A stretch of 62,164 nucleotides of DNA from Streptosporangiaceae bacterium (GCA_019239975.1 JAFAZE010000048.1:1-62164); one strand, 5' to 3'. Positions 43,949 through 53,018 are shown, counted from the stretch's first letter. Notes: generated by a model from the letters alone, not told the origin. Made by a program: numbers and translations.

Positions 43949-44006
43949 GGGAGGCGATCGCTGCGCTCAGGGGCCCGCACGGGCGCGCGCTGGCCGCCGA
44001 GCGGTC

Positions 44007-45956
44007 TCAACGCGCGATCATGAACTCGTCGGCGCGAAGCGCCCTGCCGACGACGCGGACGTCGCCGATCCAGCCGTGGAAGACCTGGTTGACCGACCCG
44101 CCGTACTCGTAGCCGCCCAGCGCCCAGGGGAGGTTCAGCTGGGTGAGGCCCACCGCCCTGGTGGACGGGTTGTCCACGGTCGGGCAGCCCTCCACGTACA
44201 GCACGGTCCGGTTCCCGTCGTTGACCACGGCCAGGTGCCACCAGGTGTCCTCGGGCAGTCCCTGCCCCCAGTTGGTGGTCGGGCCGTTCAGGTTCAGCGG
44301 GTAGACGTTCCACTGCGGCTCGCGGCCGTTGCTGAAGCTGAGCGTGACGATCGGCTCCTGCGGGTCGGTGCCGGGGCCGGTCTTGCCGGCCTGGCCGCTT
44401 TCGCCCCAGCGGCTGAGCAGCGCCGCCCACGAGTCGTTCGACGGGTCCCAGTCGGCCGGAAACTTCACGAACGCCTCGAAGGTGTACCCATGGCGGAACG
44501 TCTCGGTGTTGAGCGGCGCGTTCGGGGCCGTCTCGAGCCACGCGCCGTGCAAGGGGTTCTGCCCGCCGCCGAAGTACAGGCTGCCGTGACCCGGCTGGTC
44601 CCGATGATAATCATCTGACCATTTCAGAACGTTGCTGGCGCTGCCCGGAACGGTCATCAGCACGCCGAGGTCGTTGCCATGGCCCGACTGGTCGGCGATG
44701 GTCTGCCCGGAAGTGAACGGCGTGCCGTCCTGGCCGCCCGCGTCGAAGCGCCAGTACGCCAGGGTGCCGTCCACCAGCATCTGCTTCGCCGGCCGTCCCG
44801 GCCGCACCGGCACCGGGTCGAACCCGGAAAAGCGCTGCCCGAAGTCGATCGCCACGGAGAAGTAGTCGACCGGCGTGGTCAGCCTGGCCTCCTGCGCGGC
44901 GAGCAGGTTCCGCTCCTCCGGCGGCTGGCCGAGGAACCACGGCGCGAGCGTCTCGACGTCGATCGCGTTCCGCGCGAGGTCGAAGTGGTACAGCCGGATC
45001 ATGGCGGCGCCGCCGAAGTAACGGTTCTGGTAGTTCGTGATGTGCAGGTGGACATCGTTGCCCCTGGCGTTCCGCATCGTGACGCGGCCGGGCGGCCAGT
45101 AGTGCCCGTTGAGCGTCAGGAAGATCTGGTCGTTGCCGTTGATCAGCCGGTCCCAGACCTGCTGGCCGTAGCCGGAGAGCGCGGCGTTGTTCTCCGGGTC
45201 GCCGTACCGGTACGGATAGACGTCGTCGCCGTAGGTGGAGCCGACGATCTCGTGCGTGGTGAGGATCACCGGCAGGCTCGGGTGAGCGGCGATGAACTCG
45301 TTCGCCCACACGAAGTTGGCCGCGGAGGTCCGCCAGTCCATCGCGAGGAGCAGCCACTCGCGGCCGCCTGCCCTGAAGATGTGGGCGGTGTTGTAGCCGT
45401 CCGGGGTGGCGCCGGCGAGCGTCGGGGAATTCTTCAGCCGCTGCGGGCCCATCGTGTCCAGGTACGGCGTGGGGCCCCGCTGGTCGTCGGTGCCGGAGTT
45501 CACGTCGTGGTTGCCGGCCAGCACGCTGTAGCCCACGCCACGGGAGTCCAGGATGCCGAAGACGTGCCCGACGTGCTGGAACGACGAAGCCGCGGCGTCC
45601 TCGGTGAGGTCGCCGAGGTGCGCCATGAAGACGATGTTGTCGCGCTCGGGATTCCCGTTCTCGATGATGTAGCGGAAGGACGCCGTCTGCGGCTCCGGGT
45701 TGATGCTGTTCTGGTTTCCCCAGTACATGAACTGGGTGTCCGGCATCACGGCGAGCGTGAACTGCGGGCTATCCGGGTCCGGGTGCCACCGCCCGGAGTC
45801 GCTCGCGCCGGCCGCCGCGGCGGCGCCCGTCGCCGCGGCGGCGGTGCCCGCGCCGGCCGTACCCAGAGCCGCGGCGCCCGCGCCCGCCAGCCCCGCGGTC
45901 CGCAGGAACGCCCGCCGGTTCGGACCTGGCGGGTTGCTGTCATCGTCGCGATGCAT
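44007..45956 (-). CDS. Tat-exported metallophosphoesterase with C-terminal LamG/concanavalin-like domain
   Basis: 649 residues. Twin-arginine signal (PNRRAFLRTAGLAGAGAAALG). The calcineurin-like phosphoesterase core shows LAVMPDTQFMYWG, MAHLGDLTED (GDxxE), LAGNHDVNSG (GNHD), TTHEIVGS and LTLNGHYWPPGRV (GHxH-like, with the second His replaced). A LamG-like jellyroll at ~430-645 (SLYFGGGQ, YTFEAFVKF, WWHLAVVNDGNRTVLYVEG) probably binds carbohydrate or cell wall. Extracellular role in phosphate scavenging or surface remodelling is inferred. Confidence 0.9.
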   Translation of the reverse strand: MHRDDDSNPPGPNRRAFLRTAGLAGAGAAALGTAGAGTAAAATGAAAAAGASDSGRWHPDPDSPQFTLAVMPDTQFMYWGNQNSINPEPQTASFRYIIENGNPERDNIVFMAHLGDLTEDAAASSFQHVGHVFGILDSRGVGYSVLAGNHDVNSGTDDQRGPTPYLDTMGPQRLKNSPTLAGATPDGYNTAHIFRAGGREWLLLAMDWRTSAANFVWANEFIAAHPSLPVILTTHEIVGSTYGDDVYPYRYGDPENNAALSGYGQQVWDRLINGNDQIFLTLNGHYWPPGRVTMRNARGNDVHLHITNYQNRYFGGAAMIRLYHFDLARNAIDVETLAPWFLGQPPEERNLLAAQEARLTTPVDYFSVAIDFGQRFSGFDPVPVRPGRPAKQMLVDGTLAYWRFDAGGQDGTPFTSGQTIADQSGHGNDLGVLMTVPGSASNVLKWSDDYHRDQPGHGSLYFGGGQNPLHGAWLETAPNAPLNTETFRHGYTFEAFVKFPADWDPSNDSWAALLSRWGESGQAGKTGPGTDPQEPIVTLSFSNGREPQWNVYPLNLNGPTTNWGQGLPEDTWWHLAVVNDGNRTVLYVEGCPTVDNPSTRAVGLTQLNLPWALGGYEYGGSVNQVFHGWIGDVRVVGRALRADEFMIAR

Positions 45957-46142
45957 ACTGTTCCCTCGTGTTCGAAACGGTCATGATCGCGCCGCACACT
46001 ACGCAGCACCCGCGAATACCGGTCAAACGCCGCGTGAACTGGGCGATTGAGCGACACAAACAGTTGAATTCCTGGACTCCAGTCCGGTACGTGTGGTCCC
46101 CTAGGTAATGATCGGCTCCCGCCATCTGGAGAGGGTTGGGGG
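45957..46142. other. Intergenic promoter region between phosphoesterase and surface module
   Basis: 186 bp between divergent genes. Contains GGACTCCAGTCC (imperfect palindrome, about 46075) and CCCTAGGTAATGATC near the next start. No ORF of interest. Confidence 0.4.
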
Positions 46143-47114
46143 GTGGCGGAGATGGCGGCTCATGGTCGGGCGCGCCACGCCCGGCCGCCGGAACCCTCCT
46201 GGCCGACGGTCATCGCGACCACGGTCCGGCTGTGGCTCGAACGGCGCGTCGGCATTGATGTGCGGATCGCCCGCGCGCGGCGCCTGCTCGCGCTGGCCGC
46301 CGCTGTCGTTGCCGTGCTGGTCACGGCGGTGGTGGTGGACGCGATCGTCCAGCGGGGCCCGGCGTCCAACGCGGTGGTTCCCCGCAAGGCGGCGCCTGCG
46401 CTGGCCGCGCTGCGGGCGGCCTCGGTGACCCGCGGCCAGGCCGCGGCCTGGATCGCGGGGCAGGTCAGCACGGGCGCGATCGTGGCGTGTGATCCCGCCA
46501 TGTGCGGCGCGCTGCAGGCGAGCGGGCGGCTGGCGGGCAGTTTGCTGAGGCTCGGGTCCGCCGCACCCGACCCGCTGGGCTCGGACGTGATCGTCGCGAC
46601 ACCCGCGGTACGCAGCCAGTTTGGCTCCCGGCTGGAGAACGTGTACGCGCCGCTGATGATCGCGAGCTTCGGCGCCGGAGCCGAGCGGATCGACGTGCGT
46701 GCGACCGCACCGGACGGAGCCGCCGCCTACGAATCCGGCCTTGCCGCCGACCGCCGCGCGCGGATCGCCGCGGGCGGGCAGCTGCTTGGCAACCCGCACA
46801 TCAAGGTCTCGGCGGCCGCCCGGGCGGCGCTGGCCGCGGGACGCGTCGACACGCGGCTGCTGGCAATGTTCGCGGCACTGGCCGCGCAGCAGCCGGTGCG
46901 GATCGTGGCCTTCGGCGACCGGTCGCCGGGCGCGAGCACCGTCCCGTTCCGCAGCGCCGTATTCGGGCCGGCCGGCGAGCAGATCCTGTCGTTCCTTCAT
47001 GGGCAGCAGCCGCCATATGTTCCGGACCACATCCGGGCCGTCGGCAGGTCCCTGCTGAGCATCGAGTTCGACGCGCCGAGTCCGCTGGGACTGCTGGCGG
47101 GTCGCAGAGGCTGA
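46143..47114 (+). CDS. Membrane-anchored secreted protein, unknown
   Basis: 323 residues. Cytoplasmic basic N-terminus (~45 residues), one membrane helix (LLALAAAVVAVLVTAVVVDAIV), then an extracytoplasmic Ala-rich domain of about 240 residues with two Cys close together (IVACDPAMCGALQ). Alpha/beta pattern; no family recognised. It sits 33 bp before the DUF4397 gene and sortase on the same strand, so it may belong to a cell-surface operon. GTG at 46143 or ATG at 46152. Confidence 0.7.
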   Translation: MAEMAAHGRARHARPPEPSWPTVIATTVRLWLERRVGIDVRIARARRLLALAAAVVAVLVTAVVVDAIVQRGPASNAVVPRKAAPALAALRAASVTRGQAAAWIAGQVSTGAIVACDPAMCGALQASGRLAGSLLRLGSAAPDPLGSDVIVATPAVRSQFGSRLENVYAPLMIASFGAGAERIDVRATAPDGAAAYESGLAADRRARIAAGGQLLGNPHIKVSAAARAALAAGRVDTRLLAMFAALAAQQPVRIVAFGDRSPGASTVPFRSAVFGPAGEQILSFLHGQQPPYVPDHIRAVGRSLLSIEFDAPSPLGLLAGRRG

Positions 47115-47147
47115 TCTACCTGTCTACCTGGGTTAAGGGGAGGACCC

Positions 47148-48020
47148 ATGAAAGTTTCGCGAATCACCCGCCCGGCCATCGTGCTGGCGGCGATGTCAGT
47201 CCTGTGGCTGGGCCTCGCGCCCGCCATCGCCTCGGCCGCCGTGCCAGGCACCGCGGTGTCCGCGGGTACTGGGTGGATCCGGCTGGCGCACCTGTCGCCG
47301 AATGCGCCAGCGGTGGACGTGTACCTGTATTCGTTCGGCAATCCCGATGCGAAGCTCGTGCTGCGGCATGTCGGCTACGGGATCGTCTCGCCGTACGAGC
47401 CGGTCGCCGCCGGGGACTACAGCGTCGCGATGCGTCCCGCCGACGCGCCGGCGACCACGAAGCCGATGCTGTCAGCCGGCGTGATGGTGCCCGGCGGCGA
47501 TGCGTACACCGTGGCCGGCGTGGGCCCGTACCCAGGCCTGCGCCTGCAGGTCATCGAGGACAAGCTGACCACGCCGCCGGGCCGGGCGCTCGTCCGGGTA
47601 ATTCAGGCGTCGCTGCGCCAGCATCAGGTCACCGTGAGCTACGCCGGGCAGCTGCTGGCCGCTCGCCTGCCGTTCGCGTCGGTGAGCTCCTACCGGGCCC
47701 TGTCCCCGGGCACCGCGACGGTGCGCGTCCTCGGTGCCGGCTCACGCGCCAGCACTGACGTCACGCTCGCCAGCGGGACCGTGCACACCCTCGTGGTGCT
47801 GGACGGGACCGGCGGTCTGATGATCGACCCGCTGCAGGACGCGGCCGGTTCCGCCGCCGTGCCCGCGGGCGGGGCCGCGACCGGGTTCGGCGGCACCGCT
47901 CCGCACGGCGCGCCGTCCCCCGTGCCGTGGGTGGCGGTCATCACGGCCGGGACGCTGCTCGCCCTGGCGGGCGGCGGGCGCCTGCTCCGTCGGTCCCGGC
48001 CCACCTCGTCCCGGGCCTGA
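47148..48020 (+). CDS. DUF4397 cell-surface protein
   Basis: 290 residues. Sec signal peptide (AIVLAAMSVLWLGLAPAIASAA), DUF4397 beta domain (GWIRLAHLSPNAPAVDVYLYSFGNPDAKLVLRHVGYGIVSPYEPVAAGDYSVAMRPAD), a second related half, then a hydrophobic C-terminal helix (WVAVITAGTLLALAGGGRLL) with a basic end. No clear LPxTG motif is visible before the helix. GGGGAGG precedes the ATG. The paired class F sortase starts 3 nt after its stop region. Confidence 0.87.
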   Translation: MKVSRITRPAIVLAAMSVLWLGLAPAIASAAVPGTAVSAGTGWIRLAHLSPNAPAVDVYLYSFGNPDAKLVLRHVGYGIVSPYEPVAAGDYSVAMRPADAPATTKPMLSAGVMVPGGDAYTVAGVGPYPGLRLQVIEDKLTTPPGRALVRVIQASLRQHQVTVSYAGQLLAARLPFASVSSYRALSPGTATVRVLGAGSRASTDVTLASGTVHTLVVLDGTGGLMIDPLQDAAGSAAVPAGGAATGFGGTAPHGAPSPVPWVAVITAGTLLALAGGGRLLRRSRPTSSRA

Positions 48021-48022
48021 GC

Positions 48023-48652
48023 ATGCGGTTCACCCGCCCGGCCGCGGCGCTCGCGCTGGCGGCCGGGCTGGCTACCGTGGCCGCGGGCGCGGGCGGCCTC
48101 GCGCTCACCCGCCACCCCGGCCCGGCCGTCGCCGTCCCAGCCCCGGCCGCCGCGGTGCTGCCCGCCCCGGCCGGCCCGATCGCCGCCCCGCCCGGGCCGC
48201 ATTCCGCCGGCGTCGCCCGGCCCGCCACGCTCACCATCCCCGCCATCGGCATCCGTACCCGGCTCAGCAGCCTCGGCCTGACCGCCAGCGGCGCGCTGCA
48301 GGTACCGCCGGTCACCGTCGCCGGCTGGTACACCGGCAGCCCCCGCCCCGGCGCCACCGGGCCCGCCATCATCGCCGGGCACATCGATTCCGACTACGGC
48401 CCCGCCGTCTTCTACCGGCTAGCCCAGCTCCGCCCGGGCGACCGGATCTACATCCGCCGTACCGACGGAACCCTCGCCGTCTTCCGGGTCACGTCCATTC
48501 ACAGCTACCCCAAAACTCACTTCCCCACCGAGGCTGTCTACGGACCCACCCCCGATCCCGAACTCCGCCTCATCACATGCGGCGGCGCCTTCGACCCCAC
48601 CACCGGCTCCTACCTCAGCAATGTCGTCGTCTACGCCGGCGAAACCGGCTGA
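48023..48652 (+). CDS. Class F sortase
   Basis: 209 residues. N-terminal membrane anchor (LALAAGLATVAAGAGGLAL), Pro/Ala linker, then the sortase barrel: LTIPAIGIRTRL, AIIAGHIDSDYGPAVFYRL with the catalytic His, and LRLITCGGAFDPTTGSYLSNVVVYA with the catalytic Cys (TCGG). The Arg position is not obvious in SYLSN. Pairs with the DUF4397 protein immediately upstream, a common actinobacterial arrangement; substrate unproven. Confidence 0.9.
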   Translation: MRFTRPAAALALAAGLATVAAGAGGLALTRHPGPAVAVPAPAAAVLPAPAGPIAAPPGPHSAGVARPATLTIPAIGIRTRLSSLGLTASGALQVPPVTVAGWYTGSPRPGATGPAIIAGHIDSDYGPAVFYRLAQLRPGDRIYIRRTDGTLAVFRVTSIHSYPKTHFPTEAVYGPTPDPELRLITCGGAFDPTTGSYLSNVVVYAGETG

Positions 48653-48742
48653 CCGCCGCCGTCCGTAGGCGCGCAGGCTGTTACTCGCTGACGAGGCCCG
48701 CCCACCAGGGTAAAGGCTCGTGTGCGGACACCGGGGGACATG

Positions 48743-49297
48743 TCAGTCCGGCGTTACCCGCGGTACCGCGGTACGCCACTCGGCGGCAAGCAGGCCAAGG
48801 ATGACCTCGTCGGCGAATTGCCCGTCGACCCAGGCCGCCCGGCGCAGCGTGCCCTCCGGCACGAACCCGGCGCGGGTGGCCGCGGTGATCATCGCGCTGT
48901 TCACGGCGAGCGTTTCGGCCTGCAGCCGGTGCAGCCCGCGGATGGAGAAGCCGTAACGGCACAGGATCCGCACGGCGTCGGTGCCGAGGCCACGGCCGCG
49001 GAAGGCGGGCCGCAGCGAGATACCCACATGTGCCGCGCGGTTGTGCAGGTCGATACCCCACAGCAGCGCACCGCCCGCCAGCTCCCCGCTGGCGAGCTCC
49101 ACGACCGAGAACGTGGCGGAGTCATCCGCCGGGGGCGTCACCCGGTACGGCGATTCGCCGGAGTCGGCCGCGACCGGCCGCCACGGCCGGTAGTCCGCCT
49201 GGACCCGGGTCGCCACGTCGTCGTACAGTTCCGCGTGCAGCACGGGAACGTCGCTGTCCTGCCTGGCCCGCAGTGCCGCCACCTCGCCGCGCAACAT
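48743..49297 (-). CDS. GNAT-family N-acetyltransferase
   Basis: 184 residues, similar to RimJ/RimL-type acetyltransferases: FSVVELASGELAGGALLWGID, AHVGISLRPAFRGRGLGTDAVRILCRYGF (acetyl-CoA site with R-G-R-G-L-G), HRLQAETLAVNSAMITAATRAGFVPEGTLRRAAWVDG. Substrate unknown. ATG at 49297 lies 6 nt after TATCGT with no Shine-Dalgarno, indicating a leaderless start. Confidence 0.88.
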   Translation of the reverse strand: MLRGEVAALRARQDSDVPVLHAELYDDVATRVQADYRPWRPVAADSGESPYRVTPPADDSATFSVVELASGELAGGALLWGIDLHNRAAHVGISLRPAFRGRGLGTDAVRILCRYGFSIRGLHRLQAETLAVNSAMITAATRAGFVPEGTLRRAAWVDGQFADEVILGLLAAEWRTAVPRVTPD

Positions 49298-49482
49298 GCG
49301 ACCACGATACCGGCGGGCTCTGGGCGCGGCCGGCCCTGGGCGCGGCCGGCGGGGCCTGGCCGCGCTCGATTCGGTCATCTGCCATGGAACCGTCACGGAG
49401 GGTCCGTGCGTCAGAGGTGTGTGGGATGGAGCCGGGCTGGGTTATCCCGGCCCTACCCAGCCCGGCTCTCGCTGTGGGGTAT

Positions 49483-49518
49483 GCGGGGAGGGAGGCAGGT
49501 GCCAGCCTTCCTCCCCGC
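49483..49518. other. 13-bp hairpin between divergent genes
   Basis: GCGGGGAGGGAGG (49483-49495) faces CCTTCCTCCCCGC (49506-49518), a stem with one G-T pair and a 10-nt loop, in the 273-bp gap between the GNAT gene and yoaK. It lies upstream of both coding starts, so it is not an obvious terminator for either. Confidence 0.45.
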
Positions 49519-49570
49519 ACTCACGCGGGCCCCGCGCGGCGGCACACCGTATCGCCGTTAGCCTTTCTGG

Positions 49571-50323
49571 GTGAGCGCAGCACGAACCGGCCACGAGCAT
49601 GCCCGCCGCGGCCGGCCGCGAGCCGGGGTGTCCGCGCCGTCCGGGCGCGTCATGACCGCCATCGCGGTGCTGCTCACGTTCGTCTCCGGCGCCGTCGACG
49701 TCGCCAGCTTCACCCGGCTGGGCAACGTTTTCGCGAGCGTGATGACCGGCAACATCGTGCTGTTCGGCCTGTCCCTCGCACGGGGATCGGTCTCGCTGGC
49801 GGGGCACACCGCAATGGCGTTCGCTGGTTACGTCATCGGCGTCGCTATCGGCACGCGTGTCGCGTGGTTCCACACCGAACGTTCCGGCCCGGACTCCGGC
49901 TCCGGCTGGCCGCCCCACGTGACCCTCGTGCTGCTGATCGAGCTCACGCTGCTGAGCGGGTTCGCGGCCGGGTGGGAGCTCACCGGCAGCCGCCCTGGCG
50001 GCGCGGCCCAGCTGGCGATACTCGCCGCCGCCGCTTCCGCGATGGGTCTTCAGTCCGCCGCGGTCCAGCACATGGGCATCTCCGAGGTCTCCACCACCTA
50101 TCTCACCGGGACCCTGACCGGCCTGGTCGGCGCGATCGCCAGCCCGGGCAAGAAGTCACGGCCCGGGCTGCGGCGCCCGGGCGTGCTGTTCGGCCTGATC
50201 GCCGGGGCCCTCCTCGCCGGCCTGCTGGTGGCGCACGCCCCCGCCGTGGTACCGGCGCTCCCGCTGGCCGCGCTGGTTACCGCGATCGTCCTCGGCTCCG
50301 GCCGCGTGCGGGACCGTGACTAA
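49571..50323 (+). CDS. YoaK family (DUF1275) membrane protein
   Basis: 250 residues, about six membrane helices: MTAIAVLLTFVSGAVDVASFTRLGNVFASVMTGNIVLFGLSLA is the DUF1275 signature (SGxxDxxSF...MTGN). Later helices include LVLLIELTLLSGFAAGWEL and VVPALPLAALVTAIVLG. Putative transporter of unknown substrate. GTG at 49571 sits 6 nt after TAGCCT, so probably leaderless; the N-terminal tail is Arg-rich. Confidence 0.87.
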   Translation: MSAARTGHEHARRGRPRAGVSAPSGRVMTAIAVLLTFVSGAVDVASFTRLGNVFASVMTGNIVLFGLSLARGSVSLAGHTAMAFAGYVIGVAIGTRVAWFHTERSGPDSGSGWPPHVTLVLLIELTLLSGFAAGWELTGSRPGGAAQLAILAAAASAMGLQSAAVQHMGISEVSTTYLTGTLTGLVGAIASPGKKSRPGLRRPGVLFGLIAGALLAGLLVAHAPAVVPALPLAALVTAIVLGSGRVRDRD

Positions 50324-50354
50324 CGGGACCGTGACTAACGGGACCGTGATCAAC
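50310..50354 (+). repeat. Three 15-bp tandem repeats between yoaK and def
   Basis: GGGACCGTGACTAAC twice (50310-50324, 50325-50339), then GGGACCGTGATCAAC (50340-50354). The yoaK stop lies in the first unit. The repeats also hold several GTG codons in the def frame (read TNGTVTNGTVIN), so an N-terminally extended Def cannot be excluded. Confidence 0.85.
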
Positions 50355-50396
50355 GAAGGGCGGCGGCTGGCGAGGAAGGCGATAACCTCTGGAGAT

Positions 50397-50945
50397 ATGG
50401 CCATTCGCCCCATCCGGCTGTTCGGCGACCCGATACTGCGCACCCCCGCGGATCCGGTGACCGATTTCGACCGCCAGCTCCGCAGCCTGGTCAAGGACCT
50501 CACCGAGACGCTCAGGGACGCGGGCGGAGCCGGCCTCGCGGCGCCGCAGATCGGGGTGGGCCTGCGCGTCTTCGCCTACATCGTGGACGGCGAGCGCGGA
50601 TACCTGGTCAACCCGGGGCTGAACTTCCCCGACGAGGCGGAGCAGGAGGGGGAAGAGGGCTGCCTGTCCTTCCCGGGCCTCTACTTCGACGTCAAACGGC
50701 GCCGGAACACGGTGGCGCGCGGCTTCACCGACCGCGGCGACCCGGTGCAGATCGTCGGCACCGCGGTGCTCGCCCGCTGCCTGCAGCATGAGACCGACCA
50801 TCTCGACGGCGTCTTGTTCATCGACCGGATGGACCCCGCTACCCGCAAGGCGGCTATGAAGGCGATCCGCGAAGCCGAATGGAACGGCCAGCAGCCGCCC
50901 GCCGTAAAAATGAGCCCGCACCGTATGTCCGGCCGCGCGTTCTGA
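50397..50945 (+). CDS. def: Peptide deformylase
   Basis: 182 residues. Removes the N-formyl group from nascent proteins. All three metal motifs are present: GGAGLAAPQIG, EEGCLSFPG (Cys ligand) and CLQHETDHLDGVLF (HExxH). ATG at 50397 follows GGAG closely and starts at the usual place (IRPIRLFGDPILRTPADPV). Confidence 0.95.
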   Translation: MAIRPIRLFGDPILRTPADPVTDFDRQLRSLVKDLTETLRDAGGAGLAAPQIGVGLRVFAYIVDGERGYLVNPGLNFPDEAEQEGEEGCLSFPGLYFDVKRRRNTVARGFTDRGDPVQIVGTAVLARCLQHETDHLDGVLFIDRMDPATRKAAMKAIREAEWNGQQPPAVKMSPHRMSGRAF

Positions 50946-51052
50946 TTTATTCCAAACGGATCCGGGAGCTTCTCTACCTCCCCAGTCACGCTGTGTATCG
51001 GCTGACGTGAAAGTCGCGGTCTGATAACATTCGGCGCCTGAAGGGAGGTGCT

Positions 51053-51733
51053 ATGACGTCACGCCCGGCCGCCGTCGCGTTCGACGTGATCGACACCCTG
51101 ATGACCCTGGAACCGCTGCGCGGCCGGCTCACCGGCATCGGGCAGCCGCCGCACCTGCTGGAAGCCTGGTACGCGCGGACCATCCGCGACGGCATGGCGC
51201 TGTCGGTGGCCGGTGATTACGCCGAGTTCCACGACGTGGCGGCGACCACGCTGCGCGACCTTACGGCCGGCCAGGTCAGCGACGAGCAGGTGGCCTACGT
51301 GCTGGCCGGCATGGCGGAGCTGCCGCCGTTTCCGGACGCGGTGCCGGCGGCGGAGCGCCTGGCGGCCGGCGGCGTGCGCCTGGCGTGCCTGACCAACGGC
51401 GCGCCGAAGCCGACGGCCGCGTTCGTCGAGCGCGCGGGGCTCGCGCCGTTCATCGAGCGGGTGATATCGGTGAGCGAGGTGCGCCGGTGGAAGCCCGCCG
51501 CCATCGTCTACCGCTACGCCGCCGAGGTGCTCGGTGTGCCGCCGGAGCGGCTGGCGCTCGTCGCCGCCCATCACTGGGACTGCCATGGAGCCAAGCGCGC
51601 GGGCCTGACCGCCGCGTGGGTCAGCCGCGAGAAGCGTGACTACCCGCACCTGTTCGCCGAGCCGGACGTGACCGGCGCCGACCTGGTCGCCGCCGCCGGC
51701 GCGCTGCTTAACCTGGGGAATTCCCCGGGCTAG
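51053..51733 (+). CDS. HAD-superfamily hydrolase (haloacid dehalogenase type II-like)
   Basis: 226 residues. Motif I AFDVIDTLMTLEPLRGRL (Asp nucleophile, DxxDT in place of the typical DxYGT), motif II LACLTNGAP, motif III Lys in RRWKPAAIVYRYAAEVLGV, motif IV region LALVAAHHWDCHGAKRAGLTAAWVSR. The substrate is uncertain. Good GGGAGGTG before the ATG and a TAACAT -10 further up, so normally leadered. Confidence 0.87.
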   Translation: MTSRPAAVAFDVIDTLMTLEPLRGRLTGIGQPPHLLEAWYARTIRDGMALSVAGDYAEFHDVAATTLRDLTAGQVSDEQVAYVLAGMAELPPFPDAVPAAERLAAGGVRLACLTNGAPKPTAAFVERAGLAPFIERVISVSEVRRWKPAAIVYRYAAEVLGVPPERLALVAAHHWDCHGAKRAGLTAAWVSREKRDYPHLFAEPDVTGADLVAAAGALLNLGNSPG

Positions 51734-51745
51734 CTCTGCTGGCCC

Positions 51746-51760
51746 GGGGGCGAAGCCCCC
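51746..51760. terminator. Short GC hairpin after the HAD gene
   Basis: GGGGGC-GAA-GCCCCC (51746-51760), in the gap before the thioesterase; likely a weak terminator. Confidence 0.5.
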
Positions 51761-51783
51761 GTAACCCCCGTAGAGTCAGGGCG

Positions 51784-52182
51784 ATGGACGACGAGACGCT
51801 GCGTGACCTCATGCCCTTCGCCCGCACGCTGGGCATCAGTTTCCTGCGGTACGCTCCCGGCGAGGTACGGGGCCGCCTGGAATGGTCACCGGGCCTGTGC
51901 ACGGCCGGCGGTGCGCTGCACGGCGGGGTGATCATGACGCTGGCCGACAGCACCGGCGGCGCCTGCGCCTTCCTGAACCTCCCGGAGCGCTCCGCGGGAA
52001 CCACCACGCTCGAGTCGAAGACGAACTTCATGCGCGCCGTCCGCGACGGGTTCATCGAGGCGGTGTCCCGGCCGCTGCACGCCGGGCGGACGGTCATCGT
52101 CGTGGAGACCGACGTCAGGGACGCCAGCGACCGGCTGGTCGCCCGGGTGACGCAGAGCCAGCTCGTCGCGTCCGGCGGCTGA
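51784..52182 (+). CDS. PaaI-type hotdog-fold thioesterase
   Basis: 132 residues: LCTAGGALHGGVIMTLADSTGGACAFLNLP carries the HGG-x-x-x-x-L-A-D active-site helix; TTLESKTNFMRAVRDGFIEAVSRPLHAGRTVIVVETDVRD completes the hotdog. Hydrolyses an acyl- or aryl-acyl-CoA. ATG at 51784 is 7 nt after TAGAGT (leaderless). The stop abuts the convergent small membrane peptide gene. Confidence 0.9.
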   Translation: MDDETLRDLMPFARTLGISFLRYAPGEVRGRLEWSPGLCTAGGALHGGVIMTLADSTGGACAFLNLPERSAGTTTLESKTNFMRAVRDGFIEAVSRPLHAGRTVIVVETDVRDASDRLVARVTQSQLVASGG

Positions 52183-52311
52183 TCACGAGCCGCGGCGGAA
52201 TAGCCGCAGCACCACGAAGACCGCGACCGCGAGCACGACGACGGCCGCGCCGATCAGGTAGGGCGCGAGGTCGCCGAAGGTCATGCTGCCGTTTCCGCTC
52301 ATCATTGTCAT
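52183..52311 (-). CDS. 42-residue single-pass membrane peptide of the ABC operon
   Basis: Short ORF beginning [18 protein letters not shown] followed by one membrane helix (LIGAAVVVLAVAVFVVLRL) and a basic end (FRRGS). Its ATG overlaps the ABC ATPase stop (ATGA), like every other junction in this operon, so it is almost certainly translated. Possibly a small regulatory subunit of the MacB-type exporter. Stop at 52183-52185, adjacent to the thioesterase stop. Confidence 0.72.
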   Translation of the reverse strand: MTMMSGNGSMTFGDLAPYLIGAAVVVLAVAVFVVLRLFRRGS

Positions 52312-53018
52312 CCCGCCTTCGCGTCGGCCGTTTCAGTCAGAGAGCCGTCGGCGGCGCGCACGACCCGGTCGGCGACGCTGGCCATCCTCGGGTCGTGGGT
52401 GACGAGCACTCCCGCGGTCCGCCGGCGGCGCACCTCGCGGGCGAGCAGCACGGCGACCGCGTAACCGCGCTCGGTGTCCAGGCTCGCCGTCGGCTCGTCG
52501 GCGAGCAGCACCGCGGGCTCGTGGATCAGCGCGCGGGCGATGGCCACCCGCTGCTGCTCGCCGCCGGACAACTGCCCGGGGAAGTCGCGCTCCCGGCCCT
52601 CGAGGCCCAGCTCGGCCAGCAGGTTCCCCGCCCGCCGCCGGGCCGCTGTCCTCGTGGTTCCGGCAAGGGACGCCATCAGCAGCAGGTTCTCCCTGGCGGT
52701 GAGGAACGGCACGAGGTTCAGCGACTGGAACACGAAGCCGACCCTGGTGGCCCGGTAGCGGGCTCGTGACCCGCGCGACAGCGCCGTGACCTCGACGCCG
52801 CCGACGACCACGGTGCCGGTGTCCGGGGTGAGCAGGCCGCCGATGACCGCCAGCAGGGTCGACTTGCCCGACCCCGACGGTCCCATGACCGCGACCAGCT
52901 CGCCTGGCATGACGGTGAGGCTGGCGTCGCGCAGCGCCGCCACGGCGGTACGGCCGCGTCCGTAGGTCTTGCTCACGCCGGTGAGCCTGACCGCCGCCTC
53001 GTTCGGTTCGGCCGTCAC
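52308..53018 (-). CDS. ABC transporter ATP-binding protein (LolD/MacB type)
   Basis: 236 residues. Walker [14 protein letters not shown]-loop [20 protein letters not shown], signature [15 protein letters not shown], Walker [14 protein letters not shown]-loop VLVTHD. Belongs to the FtsE/LolD/MacB group that works with MacB-like permeases. GTG at 53018 overlaps the permease stop (GTGA). Confidence 0.93.
   Translation of the reverse strand: MTAEPNEAAVRLTGVSKTYGRGRTAVAALRDASLTVMPGELVAVMGPSGSGKSTLLAVIGGLLTPDTGTVVVGGVEVTALSRGSRARYRATRVGFVFQSLNLVPFLTARENLLLMASLAGTTRTAARRRAGNLLAELGLEGRERDFPGQLSGGEQQRVAIARALIHEPAVLLADEPTASLDTERGYAVAVLLAREVRRRRTAGVLVTHDPRMASVADRVVRAADGSLTETADAKAG

Noticed and set aside
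49483..49518. Terminator for the GNAT gene
   Set aside because: The hairpin lies upstream of the GNAT start on its strand, not at its 3' end.
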